This document shows, piece by piece, positions 58,961 through 64,000 of a stretch of DNA of 64,000 nt. A program made the position numbers and the translations under genes. This DNA comes from Acholoe squamosa (taxonomy: Eukaryota; Annelida; Polychaeta; Phyllodocida; Polynoidae): positions 53,974,080 through 54,038,079 of the forward strand of contig OX439037.1 in NCBI GenBank assembly GCA_949317995.1, given 5' to 3'. A model generated the notes under the pieces. That model did not search any database. It saw nothing but the letters and a program-made list of their open reading frames with translations, and was not told the origin of the DNA. The number at the start of each line of letters is the position of its first letter. Positions within the stretch are counted from its first letter, which is position 1.

Positions 58961-59736
58961 CCGTAATCTCCCGCGTAGAAGACGCGGTGCGCGTAGAAGA
59001 CGCTCCCCAAACTCACGGTAGGCTGGTTCGCGTAGAGGACGCATCCAACCCCCCTGAATCGATTTGTAAAAAAAACCCCTTACAAGACGCCCCCCCAACT
59101 CAGCAGGGGGGGTTCGCGTATAAGACGCACCCCCCACCCCCTCTATAAGTTCAAGCTGTCATCGGCACACGGTCGGCGTCATGCCGTCAAACCCGCCGAG
59201 CGCCTGTACACCGCTGCCGCGCTGCTGGCTATATGAGTTCAAGCTGTCATCGGCACACGGTCGGCGTCATGCCGTCAAACCCGCCGAGCGCCCGTCGACA
59301 CCTCCCGGTCTGCCGTGGTGCAGGCTATATGAGTTCAAGCTGTCATCGGCACACGGTCGGTGTCAAACCCGCCAAGCGCGTCGACACCTCCCGGTCTGCC
59401 GCGCTGCTCGTGTTATGAGTTCAAGCTGTCACCGGCGCATGATGGGCCTTATCCCCGCCAAGCGCGTCGACACCTCCCGGTCTGCCGCACTGCTCGTGTT
59501 ATGAGTTCAAGCTGTCACCGGCGCATGGTGGGCCTTATCCCCGGCGAGCGCGTCGACACCTCCCGGTCTGCCGCGGTGCTGGCGCTATGAGTTCAAGCTG
59601 TCATCAGCGCATTTTCCCAAATGAGATGTTGGAAAACCCCGCGTATAAGACGCACCCCAAACTTGAGGAAATGCTATAAGACGCAGCAGGGATTTGTTTG
59701 GCGTAGAGGACGCGTCTTATACGCGGGAGTTTACGG
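58961..59736. mobile_element. TA-flanked MITE carrying a GC-rich tandem array, nested
   Basis: CCGTAATCTCCCGCGTAGAA and the inverted end CGCGGGAGTTTACGG are bordered by TA on both sides (58959-58960 and 59737-59738). Several 'gcgtataagacgcacc' words lie inside each end. Confidence 0.8.
59144..59600. repeat. GC-rich tandem repeat, 86-96-bp period
   Basis: GAGTTCAAGCTGTCAYCGGC recurs at about 59148 (as 'aagttc'), 59235, 59331, 59417, 59503 and 59589. Each unit includes 'gtcgacacctcccggtctgc' or a relative. It is CpG-dense and unlike the AT-rich intron around it. Confidence 0.9.
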
Positions 59737-59884
59737 TAGTTCAGAAGTTATACAAAAAAATCTGATCTTCCAGAAAGTGATGCGCGTGCAATCCGTAGAC
59801 AAAAAAATTTTCAAAGATGAAAAAAAATTCCATTTCCGAAAATGAGGTGCGGGATATCCAACTTTTTATTTCGGACTGGCCTAA

Positions 59885-62800
59885 GAATAGCTTTAACGTG
59901 CAGATATTTTGGATTTGTGATTTGAAGATGGTATTCTACAGGAAGACAATACAGACTCAATCCAATATGGTTAGGTAGTAAGTTATGGAGGAGATAAGTA
60001 ATGCAGTCTGCGTGGGTCAGACCCACTCCTTCCCATCATTAATGTATGGTGTCATGACCAGACCTGATCCTACACAGAGTTAGGAGGACTGGCATCTGGT
60101 GTAACCTACCTCTGTGTCTGGTCCCTCTAGATACAGGCTTCTACAGGCAATTGTTCATGTACAAAGACCATATCCTTTAACTGTTTACAAAATGATAGCT
60201 CAAGATTTTATGTTCGTTTGTTGCGATAATGGCGTGCACCAATATAACTGTTAAACAGTACCAGAGAATTGGTGCCGACCCTGCCCCGTATTGTGACCCC
60301 AGAAGTGTTGGCGAAGTTGATGTTGATTGATGCACTTGGGGAATTACAATAGGAGACTCAAGTGGTATTTAGTATTTTAAACCAAATGGTTTGATTTCTA
60401 CTATAATAACACATTTAATAGCAGTAATTTCAAATAGATGGCGGGTAATAGAAATAGGATAGTGTGATGTAGGAAGAGTTGCCCATCTGGTAAAGAACAA
60501 CTGAATACGACAGCCGCTAAGTTATATAATCTGGACCATAAGTACCGGTAAATGCCCAATGCCCCTGACCCTTGTCCAGGTATCCTCGGCACATAGGTGT
60601 GTCTGCACGTGTATTTCCTCCTATTGCACCCATGTTACATGGAATACGTCCTGACCTGTCCGACCTGTGTCTGGTACCTGGATATAAGAAGACATTGTTA
60701 GCGGCTAATTTGTTGTACAAATGTGTTGGCCGCCTCCACCCGTCTAACCCCCCCCCCCCAACACACACACAAGTCCCACCCCCTCACACATATGCACACA
60801 CATAGCAGCCATAACACATATGTACAGACAACACACAACACGCTGGTTACTATTCTGTCTGTCTGCACTGACCAATAACTTAGTTCTTTTATGTTAAACA
60901 TGGGCAAAAAAAACGCTACTAGGCTATTCTATATCAGCTAATTCCAATTATATGTGATTGCATTGAATTTTAGATTTAGTGGTTAATGTGGGGCCATGTT
61001 TCATATTAAAAAGTATTGATATAATTGGCTCAGGGCATTTCTATATGGGATATATAGATTTTACCTGTATAAGAATGGAGGAGGTGGTCAGACTATGATT
61101 AAAAAGGGGTGGGGTGGTAGTTGGTGCTGGGTTATTAGTCATAATGGGAAATATATTTGCAATTATGCCATCCACTGAGAATTGCTTGGCAGGTACGGTA
61201 ATGTCTTATAAAACTTTAGTAAATCACTTAAAGAGTGCATTTCAATCAAAATGTAGGCATCGGCATGAATTACATTTTCTTGCTGAGTAAGAGGTGTGAT
61301 ACAATGTGATTACTTATACGAGGTGTTTAGAATGCAATTACCTGTACTCCTGGCGGCATCTGGGCTAACTCATACAACAAAAATCTTTTAAACTAAACAA
61401 CAAAACGTGTGACTACCACTTCCACCCCCTACCCTCCATTTCACATTGGAAGGTTAATGTGCCATTGATTCAAACTTAACTTCAATGATTCTCACGACCA
61501 GTGGCAGCACTCATGATCATAAAGGCCCATAAGCATGAATAGTTGTGTTACACATTGTACGGACCTAGTATTTGAGTTATAGGGCCACCACTTATAGCTC
61601 GTATGGCATAGCATAGCCAAAGTATCGTTTGAGCTTATAGGCCTTCATCCCTCACAGGTGTTATTTAATATAGGACAGTGTTAAAATTATAATAATTCGA
61701 GGAGGTGCCCCACTGTCTGCGTTTAAAATCAGTGTCAAAAGTTAGATTGGCTTCCCTTATTGGCTATGGGTGAAGGCAACATAGGGCTACCAAGAACAAG
61801 ATTGAAGATCGAATTGATGAATGCAACAATGTAACTCGCTGCTACCCTGCATCAAATACCAATCTCCATATACTACTTCCATCCCCTGGCTGCTTGGTCT
61901 GAAAGTAGACGCTAGTCTTACACTAGACGACAAAGTAGTGCTAAAACCACTTATACAAACACCTCCACTCAAAGGGCAAATGTTGACTCTCTTTGTTTTG
62001 TGGACACAAGGACCCCACTTAAGCTGCCATGTTTTGGTGTGACAGTGATGTAACTGGGGCCACTCGGTGGTTTATAATATACGCAGCCAGAAAGCAGCGG
62101 AACCTGATATTTGTGGTCATATTGGTGCACAGGGCACCTCACTTTCAACTGTACATACAGTTTAGTGCGTTTTCAATCTTAATATCAAGATGGGCCTGCC
62201 TAGCCCGCCTTGAAAAGTTCCTAATCTCATAGTTCCTGCCCCCCCCCCTGTTTGCACATTTGCACAGGCACGGCACAATGAATTCATCTATTAATTGATG
62301 TCCAAATCTGATCTAGTGTTCTAGTTTAATATGAAGTGTGGTGGTCGACAGTCATCGTCGACAAATCGTTAGATACAAAGAGAGAGCTATCGATTAGGGA
62401 GCATTTCTAGTCGACTTAGCACGACTACCAGCAGAAGTATTAACTGAGTTGAATACTTTGATGTGCTACGGTAGTACACTACATGCAGTAATTACCAATC
62501 TGTACTTATGATTGAGACCTGATGATGTCAAGTGCATCGACAATAAACTTTAACTGGAACCTGTTTTATGTTTGATCGCTGTCTGTCCTAAGATTCAATA
62601 AGTAACGAGGGATGAGAACACTACAGAAAGAAAAAGTATTCACTCAATCATACTGGTATTAACATAAATATTTCTGCATGTACTTTTCCCTGTTCTATAT
62701 TGATACTTAATTATAGTATGGCCACACAAAATCAGAGGATTTCAAGTACAACTCTTAATTTTATCAAATCTCTATTAAATGACTCATACATTATCTAAAA

Positions 62801-64000
62801 ATCATGTACATATCAAAGTACCCCAGTACATAAGTTTGTAGAACATAACTTTGTCTCAGGAGACGGTGTTAGGCCCGTCCGCACCCTGACAGTTCATGCA
62901 TATATCTAATAATAGAATAAAATTCTTGAATTTGAAAGAGTGGCCTTTCTTCCGACATGAATCTTTTATGTTAAACGTGTACTTCGGTTCCACCTAGTTT
63001 CTTCTGAGTAAAACCAATAGTACACTGTCACACATAAAAAAAAAACCCTCATACATTGACCACACACTTTTATACATGACCCTATTGGAAACCCTACAGT
63101 CCCACACTCATTAAACGAGGCAAGGGCCTTTGACACCACCTTTCTGACCTCTTGTTTACTAGCCCTTAGCCGAGTTTCTTATGATTACCAAGTTTCAATT
63201 GCTATTTTAGCTTCTTGCAGATTACATGCACCACCAAAAAATTATTCCATTACACAGCATATGCCCTATCACACCCTTCAAAGACCCCATGAGTCATATT
63301 TCTATTTACATGAAAATCTTATGATAAATGATGAAAAAAACATTTCATGGGGTATGATTTTCTTATATTGAGATTCCAAGAATTTGCATAGACCATCAAA
63401 ACCTGTCATTTAGCACTATTTCGGTTACAACTGAACCCCCAAAAATTAGTCATATAGTGAGACAAAAAGTAAGACAAAGCTATCCATGCAATAGAATTTA
63501 CATTTAAGGTGTACTTTGATGGCTGTAACATGGTAATTACTGTTGTCTTTTTTTTTCCTATGGAGAAATGCATGGGATTTAGGGCTCTTTTTACCCTAAA
63601 TAAAAGGGTAATCAAACTGTCTTTAACCCCACTTATAGACAGATTTCAGATTTTTTTAGAAGAGGAGGGCATAGAGTAGGAATGGGGGCAGTGTGCGCCA
63701 TGGTTATCTGGGCAAACATCTTTTGATATAGTTGATTTTGAAGGCCTTCCAATTTGGTTTATTGATAGGTTTAATTCCAAGATTCTCTCATACACAAAGC
63801 ATTAGGCTCCATACAGACACATACTGTAGCAGGCTCACACATCAATCACAAGTATCAGCAGTCCCTTTAAGAGAAATAGCACCGTGGGAAAGCTCAAGGT
63901 CCTTCTGATCTTTCCCATGAACACCTGGCAGATGGAAGGATGTGACCAGGAAGTGTGACATGGGATGATGATATGGGGTGATGACATGGATGATTAGAGA
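59885..64000. other. CEP97 intronic or unassigned sequence, no further exon supported
   Basis: I looked for the CEP97 segment that follows the LRR cap (in human it starts around 'SLKAEWLYSQGKGR') and did not find it. Nothing else with a recognisable domain is present. The next exon is probably beyond 64000 or too diverged to see. Confidence 0.45.

Larger units (their letters stand above)
58821..59881. mobile_element. GGCC-ended MITE with TAA duplication, hosting a nested MITE
   Basis: The left end GGCCACACCAACAAAAAAAA with 'ggtctacggatttt' and the right end 'caatccgtagac ... ggactggcc' belong to the same family as 33433 and 47823. TAA at 58818-58820 and 59882-59884. The extra length comes from the element at 58961-59736. 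Confidence 0.82.

Noticed and set aside
59181..59590. Overlapping frames rich in Ser, Pro and Arg
   Set aside because: Produced by the GC-rich tandem repeat inside a MITE.
60131..60180. Possible CEP97 exon with acceptor CCCTCTAG and an AT-AC-like donor ATATCCTTT
   Set aside because: The codons resemble a CEP97 segment only loosely (a YRxxQxI pattern), the expected residues before it are missing, and a chance match to the donor word is likely in 64 kb.

Overview
This is animal nuclear DNA, not bacterial. It has spliced genes with very long introns, polyadenylation signals, tRNA-derived SINEs, LINE fragments, MITEs with target-site duplications, and an LTR retroelement. The style of its SINEs (tails of the ACTC or TTTG type, 'ttttacgtcc' motifs) suggests a marine invertebrate, most likely a mollusc. 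That is an inference from repeat style, not a proven assignment.

Bases 1 to about 11.6 kb hold a decayed Ty3/gypsy-like retroelement whose left end lies outside the window. Order: gag, protease, reverse transcriptase, RNase H, integrase (split by a SINE with a 14-bp target duplication), a spacer with two hairpins, an unidentified ORF, a broken env-like gene, and an intact ORF with a convincing 106-bp intron (10723-11380). The intact ORF stands out because everything upstream of it carries stops and frameshifts.

From 11.6 to 16.4 kb I see only AT-rich non-coding DNA and short direct repeats. From 16.5 to 23.5 kb, diverged inverted repeats bracket a minus-strand pseudogene of a multicopy invertebrate family (N-terminal Cys-rich motif, C-terminal EAD-type nuclease-like motif) and a 50-bp minisatellite.

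From 25.8 kb to beyond 58.5 kb lies the host gene CEP97, a leucine-rich-repeat centriole protein. Six coding exons are joined with fully consistent phases, giving 234 codons: 25790-25802, 49372-49520, 53145-53247, 55941-56098, 57833-58029 and 58441-58524. The intron before the last visible exon has the hallmarks of a minor (U12-type) intron. An unidentified coding exon lies head-to-head with CEP97 on the minus strand (24992-25226), so the interval between them is a probable bidirectional promoter.

The CEP97 introns are full of repeats: two LINE remnants, a Harbinger-like MITE family with TTA/TAA duplications, a CAGGG-ended MITE family, a nested MITE carrying a GC-rich tandem array, a 29-bp minisatellite, and five copies of a repeat with a tRNA-Cys-like segment. 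Two nearly identical blocks of about 1 kb of the last family lie inverted on either side of CEP97 exon 2. No further CEP97 exon could be supported between 58525 and 64000.
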